DNA of 64,000 nucleotides from Glandiceps talaboti. Taxonomy: Eukaryota; Hemichordata; Enteropneusta; Spengelidae. This document shows, one piece after another, positions 12,498 through 25,700 of the stretch. Position numbers and translations under genes: made by a program. Below the pieces are notes generated by a model. It was not told the DNA's origin and ran no database searches. It saw only the letters and a list, made by a program, of their open reading frames with translations. The first letter of the stretch is position 1; every line of letters starts with the position of its first letter. Location: NCBI RefSeq assembly GCF_964340395.1, contig NC_135552.1, forward strand, positions 4,477,201-4,541,200. The letters run 5' to 3'.

Positions 12498-13815
12498 GAA
12501 ATTAACTAAACTATAATTCCTTGACTCGCATTGTCTTAATTTATCACCCACTTGGAGGGAGGGGGAGGGGGGCATATAGATATATTAAAATGGCAAAAAA
12601 AAATTATAGAGAATAGACAAGGGGTCATTAACAAAATAAGTTTGACAGTTTACAAATATTATATTCATCATATTTAAAGGGGCAAACTACTACTCCAGGA
12701 AGTAAAGGTATTTTTATTTACTTTGGGTTTTGGAGAGTCATGGATCTTAGTAGACATGAAAATGACCTATATGTAGATTCATGAATTTTATTTAAAGGTA
12801 ATATTAATAAGCATTTAGTCATAAATATTCAATGTTCACCTGATACATATGTGGGCCTGCTGACTAATGAGGCAAGACCATTACAAGAACAATGAAGATG
12901 CATGATGAAAAGAGTTTTAAATTGGTGTTTTAAGCGAATTTGAAATCATGAAATCATGAAATGAAAGTATATGAAAATACTTTTATTTCCTGGAGTGGTG
13001 ATCTTCTTTAATGTTAATCCCCTCTCTCCCAGTATAATAGGGATGTCATACAATTTAAATGGAAGAGAATTAAGGGTTTGATTGGGATTTGTGCTTTCCC
13101 ATTTATTTGTCAAGATTTCAAAACCCAGAAAAGGAAAATATTTTGAAATTTTCAAAATCGAAAATAAGAGGCCCAAAAATGTTGGATATTTTTGACCCAT
13201 TTTTGAGCACTGCTAAACCAATGACATCGACACACATTGTTTTGATGTAGAAAAGACGAGAAATAGATCCCATATTTTTTTTTCCGAACTTGAACATGGC
13301 TTTTATGTACATGGTATAAGTTACTGTTAGTATTAGAATGTTTATCTGCCATCCATCATATCAAGTCAAGTAGTGTATAGTATTACAACTACATCAGATA
13401 GGGTTACACTAAAACAATGTATCAGGCAAAGTTCAACGATATCTTGGTCTCTGATCAACTAGTAGATATTAGACAAAATAGTGTATGCTAAACTTCAGTA
13501 ACTCTAGAAATGACTGTACCATTTATATTATAACCAGACTGACTGTTTGTAAGATACATGCAGTGATGGCGTCAAGGTATGGTGTTTGTTTTCATACATG
13601 TACATATACCAGGTGTCAATTTCATTAGTTTAGACTTGCATGTACATTCCAAGTTTTGCATGTAATGGTAATACTAAAGTTTGGAAGTTAAAAAAAAATC
13701 ATTTCAGCTTTTTTTTGTGATTATTTCACAACCGAAACTTTGTTTTAAATTCTTTTAGCATCGGTATATGTTCAATTTCCATATAGTATATAAAGACAAC
13801 AGGGATTATAAACCA

Positions 13816-13978
13816 GTGTTGGGTCAGGATTAACATTTGGGTTAGAAAAGAATTGTCTGGTAGAGATTTACAAATAATTGGTGATGGACAACAATAATCC
13901 TAACTTATCGGTATGGCTTCATTTATAAGATAGATATAGCACTCATGTGAAAACCTGGGATGAAACCACGGACCTTTG
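13816..13978. mobile_element. MITE family A copy (diverged)
   Basis: It shares the internal words TCAGGATTAACATTTGGGTT and the near-end phrase AACCTGGGATGAAACCACGG with the 29.4-kb copy. The termini are degraded. Confidence 0.55.
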
Positions 13979-14639
13979 CTAGACTGATATTAACCTTGGT
14001 GTCTCAAGGCCATAATCATATGATGTGAGATACAACTTATCAAGGGGCCATAGATGTGTTTCTAATGTGTCTCAAATTAAATTTGACTCTGTGTGATTTC
14101 AAAGTTATGGATAACTTTTATATGTACAAGGCATTTTCATTTTTATTTTGGATCCTGTTAGATTAAAAAAGAAAAAGAGTTTATACTACGGTATCTTAAT
14201 TGTTGACAATTATAAAGTTGCTAAAACCTAATGAATTAATTTCTACAAGGAAGAAATCTTATAATGAATGTCTTATGACTGTTTTTAGTCAAAATTGTTG
14301 AGAGTTTTCCATATGTTGTACAATAATTTTGAAGGGGAATTCACCAAAATAATGTTGTGTTTTGAAAGTCTGGAATATTTTCCCTAGTATGTGTTCTACC
14401 TTTGAACAGCAAGTTTGAGGAAGAAAATTTAACGGAACATATGGTGTTATTAATCATACATTACCTAAAAAGTATGGGTCACTACTGAGAAGAGTGAGTA
14501 TGTAGGATAGCAAACTAACACAAAATACTACAAAATAATATTTCTAGTACTCAAAGTCATCAGACAAAACAAAAAGTGAAGAAAAAGGTATCAGTTTTTA
14601 AGTTGATACTCAGAAACAATACTTTAAGTTCATATAGTA

Positions 14640-14765
14640 TTTCAGTTGTCTAGCAGAGTTATATGAACAGTTGATTCTGAACAAATGAATGATTCTCTGA
14701 AAATCACTGATATGATAGCCTACTGTGAGAAGAACCTGGGATTGAATTCTGGGTCTTTTAACAGG
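14640..14765. mobile_element. MITE family A copy (partial)
   Basis: It contains CAGTTGTCTAGCAGAGTTAT and GAACCTGGGATTGAATTCTG, both family A words. The terminal inverted repeats are not preserved. Confidence 0.5.
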
Positions 14766-16734
14766 TATATGGAAAATATGGAAATTTTATCCTTGTGATC
14801 TGTTTTCCATTCATTCCATACAGCCTGCCTCTATATGTTTATAATGGAGGGAATTTGTGACTCAAACCAAAATAAAATTCCTGATGAAAAGTTTTTTTTT
14901 AAAAAGACATCTCATAAATGACAGACATGTAGATGTTTGAAATAACTAGTACTTGACATCAATTATTTATGTCCAGCTATTCAATTGTATTTTGATGATG
15001 TTGGCTAATGTTATGCAACAATTGCATTTATAGCAGTCAAGTCTTACAAAATGAGAACATATTGCAGTGTTATGACTCACTCAGTGTAGTATGTAGTACG
15101 CTGCGAGCATTATTGTGATAACTGTATCGTCTGGTCTACCATCCACTATTTAAAATTAACATAGCCTCTAGAGTAGGAAACAGAGACAACTATTTGGCTA
15201 CACTGTTTGTATAGAAGGAATCCAGCCACTGTAATTACCAGGCTATCTGCATACCAATTGGCTTTTATTCTCCAAGTGGTACAGAAAAAAAGGTATGTGT
15301 TTGCTTTTAGTTTGCAAGTCCATGCCATTTCCTACACCCACAGTGATTAGTGGAGCAGTGCAGCAGTTCTCTGTCCAGCCAATTCTACTTTCATTTTGGT
15401 AGTTTCATGCAAGATTTTAAGAGTTATCAAGTCGTATGATGTATTTAATTTTGTGAAACTGTCTGGATGTGTAGAGATTTTCAGTTTTTTCTGAGGTAAG
15501 TTTTGTCAAACTATTAAACAGATACTTTTAAAATCAAATTCATTGAACGTTGACATACCAGACAACAAGATTAGGTTGATGGTGATTGATTTGCTAAAAA
15601 ATGTCTAAAAAGCCTAATCAAACTTTAGACTCACGTGGAGGGTCTATGATCAAACTGGTAGTTTTTTCAGATTAACCATTTTTTTTGTTGAGATTCACTC
15701 CAAGTGTTGAGAGAAAGTCCGACCTGTATACATCATAAAACCAAATGGCCTCATTGTAGCAACCATTGAACATTCCATAGCTATTTCGCAAGAGTAGAAA
15801 ACTAGCAAGATTGGAGAAAGTAGTCAGCTTTTGTTCTTGAAATTCCAAATATATCATTGAAGACTTACTGGTTTCTGAAGTGTTGAATGTTTATTAATTG
15901 ATCAGGGATAGAAAGCATGCTGTCATGTCCCACTGGATAAGTAGCTTGTATTTGAGATTAAAGATTTCAGTTAATTATTAGATGTGATATTCTTGAGTAC
16001 CTAGTAAACACTTGATCAGATAATGTACACTTCTCAGCATGTGTGATACTTATACCAAGCACAGACAAGGATCTTTTTTTCTCAATGTACCAAAGAAAGT
16101 TATCAAAGGACGTCAGCTAGATTTTGTGGTGAATTAGTCAAGGGGAAATCCATGGCTTCAAAGATTCACCCCAAGAAGAAACTGAAGCCACAGGTAGCCT
16201 CTAGATTAGTGGTGAATTAATTAGCAGAACATTTATCATTATTTCTGTTTCTGTTTCTCTTGGTACACATGGAGATCTTTACCTGCACTGGATACCATAC
16301 AATTTGTGAGATCACAACTCAGCTGAGTAAAATTTGCAACCATAGCAACAGCCATTAACTTCAGATTATCCAACTTTAATCAGCAAGTTAATCAGTGATA
16401 AGGACAAGCTACATGGGAACCAAGTCAATGATTAACCACCAAATATGGCTGAATCAGAATGTACAGGTCTAACACAGACAGTGGAGTCAGCGTTATAATG
16501 TGGTATAACCGTCTATCATATCTACCACAGGATGGATGTTATCCAGTTATGCTGTGTGTAACTTAGGTCGGTAACCAGACAGGAATTTTGAAATCGGTGC
16601 TAGCAGCAGACAGGTGTCTTGCATGTGTGCATACCTACTGTGTGTGAAGTCGGTGTGTTTAATTCATACAGGATTATTGCAGATTTAGTGAACCTTTCAT
16701 TTCTAAACAACCTCAGTGCTGAAATCAAGGAATC

Positions 16735-19700
16735 ATGGATTACCGGACAAACAGTGAGTAAACCTTCCTTTATTTTCTCTGTTAAAATCAGGGTATAATG
16801 TATTGATTGTTAGGTAGTTGGAGCTATGATGGGATAGGGGCATGTTGTGTTCAATAACAAAGGTGCTGGTATGCCGGGGTCAACGTATGACACAATATTC
16901 AATTTGTACTTAGCTTGATCTTTGCCCTACTGCTACAGTATCGACTTGTCAAGGTTCAGTTAGATGCAAGTATTCAATTCACACTTCAGGTTTGAATTTC
17001 TTGAAGACAATGGCAGACATGTGGGATTATGGCTCTATAAGCCATAGTTGTGAAAAGCTGTGGCTGTCAGACATGTTCTGGTGCATTGTAGCTATTAGTA
17101 TTGCCCAAGTCAGAATGTAAACTATGGACTAACACCCTGAAGTCAAGATTTTCACATCATAGACGCTTTCAGTTGTAACAAAACCAAATTCTGTAACAAG
17201 GAAATTTTCACTAAAATGCTAATTTTCACACATTTTATTGGAATAAAAGTGACTGTAATGATCTTTTTTATTTATAAACAAACAGCACAAGATTCAGTAA
17301 ATCGTAATAAGACATCTTTGCGAACTAGTTGGTGAACTAAAATGGCAGTATTTACATGTTGTGAAAATATCTAGGTTGTCTGAGTACCGTTTCTCATGAA
17401 AAATTATACTGGCTACATTTGTGGTTGAATACCAAGATAATTTGCATAGTTTACATTCTTTATTTGTTTTCAGTTCCTAAGTTTGTTCAGTAATGGCTTA
17501 GTCAACAAATGATAACAAAGAAAAGACCAGATCAATATCTGACCTCATTATACAGTGTCCTAATTTCTACATTTTTTGGCTTCTTGAATTTTCTAAATTT
17601 GTTTGTATAAAATGAAGTAAGATGTGTAAGCCTTTGATTACATATGATTACAAGTACTTGCTAATATTATTTGTAATTGAGGACAACCCCCCCCCCCCCC
17701 ACCTCCTCCTCCTCCTCCTGAATATGTAAATGGTTTGTGATAAATAAGATTACTTGAAGGGGTGAAGATTAGAGCTGTTAGTTCCAAAAAAATTCTAAAA
17801 AATAAAACACCAACTTTTTTCATGATTCAGCATTCTATTGACCATTGTCAGGATTTCTCCATTGCATACTAAATTTTCAGCCATTTTATGATAGCTTCCT
17901 TACGCTTCAAAACTTACCTACACAGAACACGTATAGTTGTAAATTTATTCTAAATTTTCAGTGTTTTTGCTAAGGTTGTGTTACCATGGTAACAGAAAGG
18001 GGTAAAATTTCCAAAGTTTACCATACAAATTACAATCTACAATAATTTTGTTTGGGAACCCCTGGTGGTAAAGTGACTAGGGAACCCTGGTAGATTTTAC
18101 CCACTTATAAAAACACTGATTTTACAAGTGTGGAATAAGAAATGAAAATATATAAAAATGACAATGTGAAGAGATTGGAATACCAAAAAAGCAGGATAAA
18201 ATTTCAAATCAAAATTTTACAATCATAGCTGGCATGTTTTAGTGTGGACACATAATATCACTTATCACCGTCCAAGCTTGGTATAATATGACATATCATT
18301 ACTACTACTGAGCAGACATTTAACATGTCAATTGTAGGGCAGCACGGCAGCACTGTGTAACTGTAGGGCAGCACTGTGTAACTGTAGGGCAGCACTGTGT
18401 AATTGTAGGTCAGCACTGTGTAACTGTAGGGCAGCACTGTGTAACTGTAGGGCAGCACTGTGTAATTGTAGGGCAGCACTGTGTAACTGTAGGGCAGCAC
18501 TGTGTAACTGTAGGGCAGCACTGTGTAACTGTAGGGCAGCACTGTGTAACTGTAGGGCAGCACTGTGTAACTGTAGGGCAGCACTGTGTAATTGTAGGGC
18601 AGCACTGTGTAATTGTAGGGCAGCACTGTGTAACTGTAGGGCAGCACTGTGTAATTGTAGGGCAGCACTGTGTAATTGTAGGGCAGCACTGTGTAATTGT
18701 AGGGCAGCAATGTGTAACTGTAGGGCAGCAATGTGTAATTGAATCAAATGCTGCAAGGACAAACTGTGCAGTTTAAACTTTACTACCAAACTAAAAAAAC
18801 TTCACACAATTGTTTTTTGGCATATTTCAATTTTAGTTTTTACTTAAATTCTAAAATTAATTTTAATGAATTTGTTAATCTCAAAATTTGTTGTTTTTTA
18901 CAGGGACCATATATACATATTTTATGTCATTTAAAATATTAGATAGAGATAAACAATCGTTGAAACAAGTATATGTTGTATGTGTCTGTTATCAAAGAAG
19001 TATATATTTACACGACATATTTTACATCACCCTGTCTTAAAGATGCACTAGCTGTAACTGGAGTAATGAATATTTTTTTCAACCTGAAAACAAACAATAT
19101 ATTCACTGAAAAATGATAAAAATACCAATAATTAGACATTGTACATGTTTATTAGAAGTTGATTGTATCTGTAAGTAGTACAGTAATTGCATAAATTTGG
19201 TCACAGGATTTCATGGTGTAGACACAAAAATCAATGTGACACTGGTTGGATTTATTGTACCATATTATGTACAGCTATGTTATGGATATATTTACCCATG
19301 GGTGATTCAGTATTGTTCAGGGTAAATGATATTACTAATAAGCCATTATTTTGATCAAAAATTAATTTTTTTAACATATCAGTTGCAGCTATAGCGCATC
19401 GGCTAAGATTTGGCCTTCAGCAAACATATAGTGAATACTGCAAATCCAAGGCAATGTCTTTGAGTTACAGTTTTCCCACTGTCTTTAATAGACAGGCTAG
19501 TCTAATCTAATAGCACTTGTCTGCAATACGTTACATGGTTTTATTTTGTAAAACACAGACTTTATGGTCATTTGGATTTGTAATACAATTAACTTTTTAA
19601 ATCAAATTTCAAAGTTGAGAATTTCAAGGCAGATCAAAAGCTGTCTAAGATTGTTGAAAAGACTGACAAATTAGTATTTAAATAAAGGTGACAATTGGGG

Positions 19701-22700
19701 AGGTCAAAGGTACATCCTTGGTTAATATTCAAGACAAGCGATTTTCCTTTGTTAGTGTTCTCAAAGTGACATGTGTCAACCTGTAGTCTAGAATGATCAT
19801 TATTCTAACACCTAGTGGCTGAGACATAAATCTTAGCTCTACTAAATATTTGAACTACATGACCTATTGTTGTCAACTTTTTGAGGGGCAGTTGTAAAAT
19901 TCTCACAAAATTTACTGCTCAAAATTTATGCTACTTTGTGAAAAGGTCTTACGTATCATGATTCATGTTGAGTTTTGATTTGTCTAACAATCCTAGAAAC
20001 TTGAAAACCCTCTCTGTGTTTTCTCGAGCCCATATTTTACATGCTATACTGTGTCTATACATTGTAGTCAGACTGAAACAACACTAGTGAAACAGCCACT
20101 TGTTTGCCAAGGATTGACATGTTGTTGATGTTTGGCCTGGCAGAATCTGACTTCTCTTGTCCAATAAGAATGAGCATATTAATAGCAGTCACAGATTCAA
20201 CCAGAAGAGAGGCTAAATTTTGTGTCAATGCCCAGACAAAATTTGTATTTGTTCACAACAGAACTCTATCAGTATACCCTTCTTGTACAGAACTGTCTCA
20301 GTACATATTTATCCTTCTTGTACAGATATTTTTGTATATTTTTAAAATTATTTATCTCTGTCCAAAATCATTTTGTTTTTGAAGCTTACAGTATCTCTGG
20401 GGTAGTCACAGCATGTACATCATGTCACTCCACCCTCACCAACCTCCTCTGTGGATGGGGTGGACCAATGTGTGAGGCAATACCCCATAACAGCTTATCT
20501 TACAGATTAGGATAGTCATAGTCATAACAAAATTATTGTACTTTTCTAGAATTCATTAATTCATTTACTCGTTTCAGTGGATAAAATGCCTAATATTAGT
20601 GGTTAATTAATCTAGATGCTAAGGATGGCTTTGAATCTCAAGATCTCTTTTCAGAGATTTAAAGCATGGGTAGCCTCTAGACTAATAACAGATATATTTT
20701 AGTCATTTAAGATTCTCTGCATGTCCACACATGGTGATGATTCCAGTAACTATAGCTATGAGATTCATGCATACTTCACTGAAAACCTCACCGAGTTGTT
20801 AAATAACCAGCACTGTTGATGTTATATCATCAGAAAAAAATTGTTTCTAGACCCTGCAAAATAAAAGTATGTTTACTATTTGTGATTGCAATAACTACCA
20901 TATAGGACGTGTAACCCACTTTAGTGAAACTGTCACTTAGTTGTCAAGGAACCCTTGTTGCTGTTTAATTATCAGAAAATAATTTCTCTTTCCTGAACTA
21001 CACAGAAACCACACACCAATCTCTTGTATACCACTCAGGAAATTACTTTCTGGGTCAGAAAATTGTTTTATGAAAAGTGTTTACAGTGCAGTGTGCCTAT
21101 ATTTACTGCGGGCAAAATGAGAATCAAATGGCCATTCAATTTGTTAATTGTTTGTCCATGAATGAATGACTTTACCATTGCAAACTCAATTATCAACAAT
21201 TTATAAATACATTTATCAAGCTACTGGTAGTGTTACAAACAGATTGTTAGCACTTCAATCTAAGGATTTCACAAGGTAAAAAAAATTCACTCGTCTGTGA
21301 ATGTAGAACAGAAGTAAAAAACATTTCCTTATTCTTGATTAATACCTGTGTGATCTATGAAGACAATGCAGCAGCTGGGCTGCAACATGTAGGTTTTCTT
21401 TTCTCTATGCTAAATCCCATTGTATGCCTGAGTTCACCAACATAAAGAACTTCCCCATCTAATTGACATTTCAAAGTCAATGCAAACAAAAAGTGTAAGC
21501 TAAATAGTGTGAAACAAAAGAGGAAGGGGCCTTAGGGGCATGGAAGTTGTATCAGTGAAATAATCTAAGTGGCAAATGGAAATTTCTGTTTAAACAAGCA
21601 TGATGAATTGAGTTTTAGTTCTGTCTATTTGTACAAATGGTTTTAAAATCGGAATTGAAAACTGGAAATCCTCAACTATAGAAAAGTTATGCACATCTGT
21701 GTGTCTTGATGCAAACATTAAGTAGTACACTTAATTTGCACTCTCTTCAAATCCCAAATTTCATTATATACACCCCCCCCCCCCCCCATATCTCATCTAT
21801 ATTTTCAATTTTTGCATTCAATATATTCTACATGTGTATTACATATGCCATTATTTCTATCTTAAATTGTGGTTGACTGTCGCACTTTTCTTTAGACACC
21901 TCCCTATTATATTTGCATTATCCCCCCTCCCATCCCCTCCCCCTAACCTGGACATTATAATGACATCATTATCAACCACTTGGCTTGTTGTCAGCTGTTC
22001 TATAACTCACATCTTTTTGCGAGACAAAGCAAATTTATAGTATTTTCGAAAAAAGAAAAAGCTCCTCCAAGACACAAAAATAATGCTGTAATAGTTGAAC
22101 CCAGTGATTTTTAATCACAAGTGTTTTGATATGGGTGGGGGTGTTTATTAGGCCACTGAGTACTAGCCTGTATGTATATATATTTTGAATGGCTATTATT
22201 AGCATTGTCGTGTCATTGACAACTTTTACAGGCGCCTCCTTACATATGTAGATTCATGGCCTGCACACAGACATTACACATGTATTATTGTATTCATTAA
22301 TATATGCATGGGTGGTCATGTGGGCATCGCCTATCTAAAACAATACACTGCAGTACAAGCAGACCAGACTGCAGGGCAAAGGAAGGACTCAGTTAGCCTG
22401 CCAATATTTCAGTTTGGTGTGTATATTCTACATGGCTAATTTATGAACAGTGGTGGAGTCGGTAAGCAGAGTACTTGGAGGGTAATATATGTATACCCAG
22501 CCTGCAGCTAAAGTGTAGCTACAACAACAATGAACGGCGGTGTATGGTACTAGACTCTCTCTAGGTTGGATAGTCTAAAAGACAAGGGTAAATCTCTTAG
22601 GTATTTCCATCTGTTTATATCATATTACTCTTAAAGTTTTATCATTCGATGAACTACACGTAGGTGTAATGTAGAAACATGTATTGGAGTGTGATTTCAC

Positions 22701-25700
22701 TGTGAAGGAATTCATAGAAATACTAGAATAATTATATGTCAGTCGCCCTATTGAAATGGTTGAATACAGTTTTTACAACCAAATGCCAGTAAACAGTGAA
22801 TGCACTGGCTATTGTCGCGATGAGACTGCCTAAACAGTGCGTGTTTACTCCAATGTTTTTTTTTAGTTAATATGCTAGTCATGTATTCTAGAGTGTATGA
22901 AATTCTGAGCCTTGGCATCTTAATTTTTCAAGGATCGAAAATCTATGTACATGGTGTGTACACGATTGAGTCCCTCGCTGTTAGTCATGATGTTGCTTGC
23001 ATAATATGCATGGTTTATAAGGATAATGATATTCTGTTCAGTATTGTTTTCGTAAGCTCATATTGTGTACAGTTTGATTTGCTATTTGTTAATCTATTGT
23101 ATTCCATTGTTCTATTGCCTGTGTTGATCTTCTTTGGTAAATCAAGTCTTAGTCTTGCTGTTATCACTGGCTATATTGTTATAGTTCCAGGCACAGTCCT
23201 TCTGTGATAGAGGGACTGTGTTCCAGGCAATGTCTCATATTTCACCACAGAGTCTGCAAAGGTATAGATCTCTGAACAGATGGCACAGTATGTTTCCTCA
23301 GGTATAGTAACCTGATAACAGGGTGAGGATGGAGGGGCAGGGAGATGGGGGAGGGGGGTGTTAATCTTCTGATATATATTTACTGATATCATAAACAAGT
23401 GTATAATTTATGTTGATTAGATACAAATCATTAGGTTAAACCTTCCCTATTAAACTATGTGGATATTTTTGTAGGTTTTTACCAGAACCAATACCATGCA
23501 TAACTATATCCTGAGTCACCATAATATTTTGCATGTAAAACTTTTAAAATTTTGAACCTCTGGAATTTTGTTGGTTTATCAATACTAGTATGTTCCTAAG
23601 CAGGATTCATAGTCAAAACTCAAAAAAAAAAACCCACCAAAAACATTATTGTTATTTTAGTCATTCTGTTCCTTCGATCTTTCTGGTGTTTGGTCTTTGT
23701 TGTAACACAAACATGGAGGCAGGGACACCCTCCATTGCCTATGGAATATATCGTGCAGCCATGTTGTCAATAAATAAAACTAGTGATATTTTTATTGCCA
23801 AGTTGTAAGCCAACGTTATACATTAAGTTTGCAGCTGTGCTAAGTTGGAATTTTTGAGGGTCATAGCTACCAAATTATGCATTTTTTTTTACGTGTTCCT
23901 GCCTGTAAATTCAAGGTGGTAGCCTCCCTGCCTTCATTCAAGTGGATCAGTAAGTCAAAACAAAACAAATGCTGAGATCCTTTCAGGACGGCTTTAGAGA
24001 GAATGAAATGTAAAATACAGTGTATGCCTGCAGCTATATGGTTCACATGCAAATTGTTAGTCCTTGCTAATACAAAAGAATTGTGTGAATGAGTTGTTAC
24101 TGCTACTAGCTGGTGTGACCAGGAGTTATACAGTAAGTGATATGTGACAGTAACTTTGCTTCTAAGTTCTAGTTTGGGGAATATTTCAGCACAAGTCTTT
24201 CTTTTTCTACTACACCCATTTATAATGTTGGTACCCGGTGTCACCTAGGTTATCTTTGGTTAACCTAACATATATGTGTATTTAGTATTTGACCCATATA
24301 CATGCATAGGGTTTCTAACTCTTCATTTGACTTGTCATAGACAGGAGACAGAAACTATCCCAACATTTTTACACGTACAGACACCTTGCAGAGTGGATTA
24401 TTGGGACTGTTATCAAGGGTACATGTAGATCTTTTTACATATAAATGTTAGTGGAAACTAAAGAACTGAATGAACCATATACATGTATGGCAGGTCTGTC
24501 TGTTAATGTGTGTAGAGTGTGACGGCTACTTGTCAATGAATGCCATTTCCCCATTATTGAGATCTCTGACTTGTGCAGGAAGTTCTTAGACTGTCTGTGA
24601 CAGGATGTGTTATGTATGGAAATGTACAACAAAATACACACCTGTGCTGTCACAGCTGCATGGTGTTACTTTATCTGTGATCATTTCATGCAACTCATAC
24701 AACAAGTGTGGTTGACTGAATTTAGTGTCTGAATTGTATTTTTATTCATGATAGAGAGAGAAGGAGAGACATCGCAGCTCTCATTCTTTACATCTTTGCA
24801 AGTCATATAGCACTAGTTGTTTCATATATATTGGAGCTCAAGGTACCTCAACCTTGTAGATGCAGTTGTTAATTTTACCACTTCTGAACTACATAGCGCT
24901 TATCCTGCATACACTGTTGTCTATCAGTATGAAGTTGCTACTAGAACGATCTACACAGACTGTCGTAATCCAAGTACAAGGTATTTTAGTGACATCTTGA
25001 ATTTCAATTACACCTTATAGTCCTATCAAAATCAAACTATTTTAATCACTCATATACTGTAGTGTTTTATGATATACTTACTTTGTGCTTTTATGTTTTC
25101 GTAGGTCATTATCTTCCAAATCCAGACGAGATGTCTCTGACTGAGATAGTGAGGAAGATGGCTGACAAAGACCACACTGTGGTTGCTAGTATGGCAGCTT
25201 ATGTGGAAAGAATCACTGAAAGCAAAGATAGTCGTATCATGGCAGACATAAGGTGAGATCTTGGACTCTGGCAGAGTTTATAGTTACAATTGAAAAATAG
25301 CATACTTGCAATCACTTTTTTGATGTTATAAGTAAAAAATGCCATTATTTTGTAATTTTCATTATATTGTAACTAACTATAGTATTGTGAATACCGGTAT
25401 ATCTATTTTGACAGTTATTTTACATTTTGGCTACACGTTTTTTTAGTAGAATGAAATTTTGATAGAATGAAAGACTAATCATTGCGAGTGTTCAACACTT
25501 GCTAGCCTAGAATTCAGGTCGCAATGTGGGGATAAGTAAACAACCACTAGTGAAATACCAGGTGTATGTGGTAGAGGAAAGCTAAGAGCCAAGAATCCCC
25601 ACATGTCTAGATTGTAGGCTAATCACATGATGTCACTTAAAATGACAGTGATCGGTGGAATATCCACAATATTGAGACTTTCAGTCTAAATTTTGAACAA

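Larger units (their letters stand above)
12498..16734. other. Intergenic region between TRDMT1 and the delta-catenin gene
   Basis: No exon with supported splice sites or recognisable protein was seen on either strand. It contains family A MITE-like segments at about 13816-13978 and 14640-14765. The last few hundred bases should include the delta-catenin promoter and 5' UTR. No TATA box stands out. Confidence 0.55.
16754..25104 (+). other. Delta-catenin intron 1 (8.4 kb)
   Basis: The interval joins the short start exon to the first armadillo exon with compatible phase (1 to 2-base remainder, giving a Ser codon). Apart from the minisatellite, MITEs and poly-C tracts (for example 21773-21787) I saw no additional exon, though alternative first exons with regulatory sequence could be hidden here. 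Confidence 0.5.

Noticed and set aside
18258-18789. Two 150-codon heptapeptide-repeat proteins on the minus strand
   Set aside because: The 21-bp unit is divisible by three, so frames stay open automatically. There is no splice or start support and the array is intronic.
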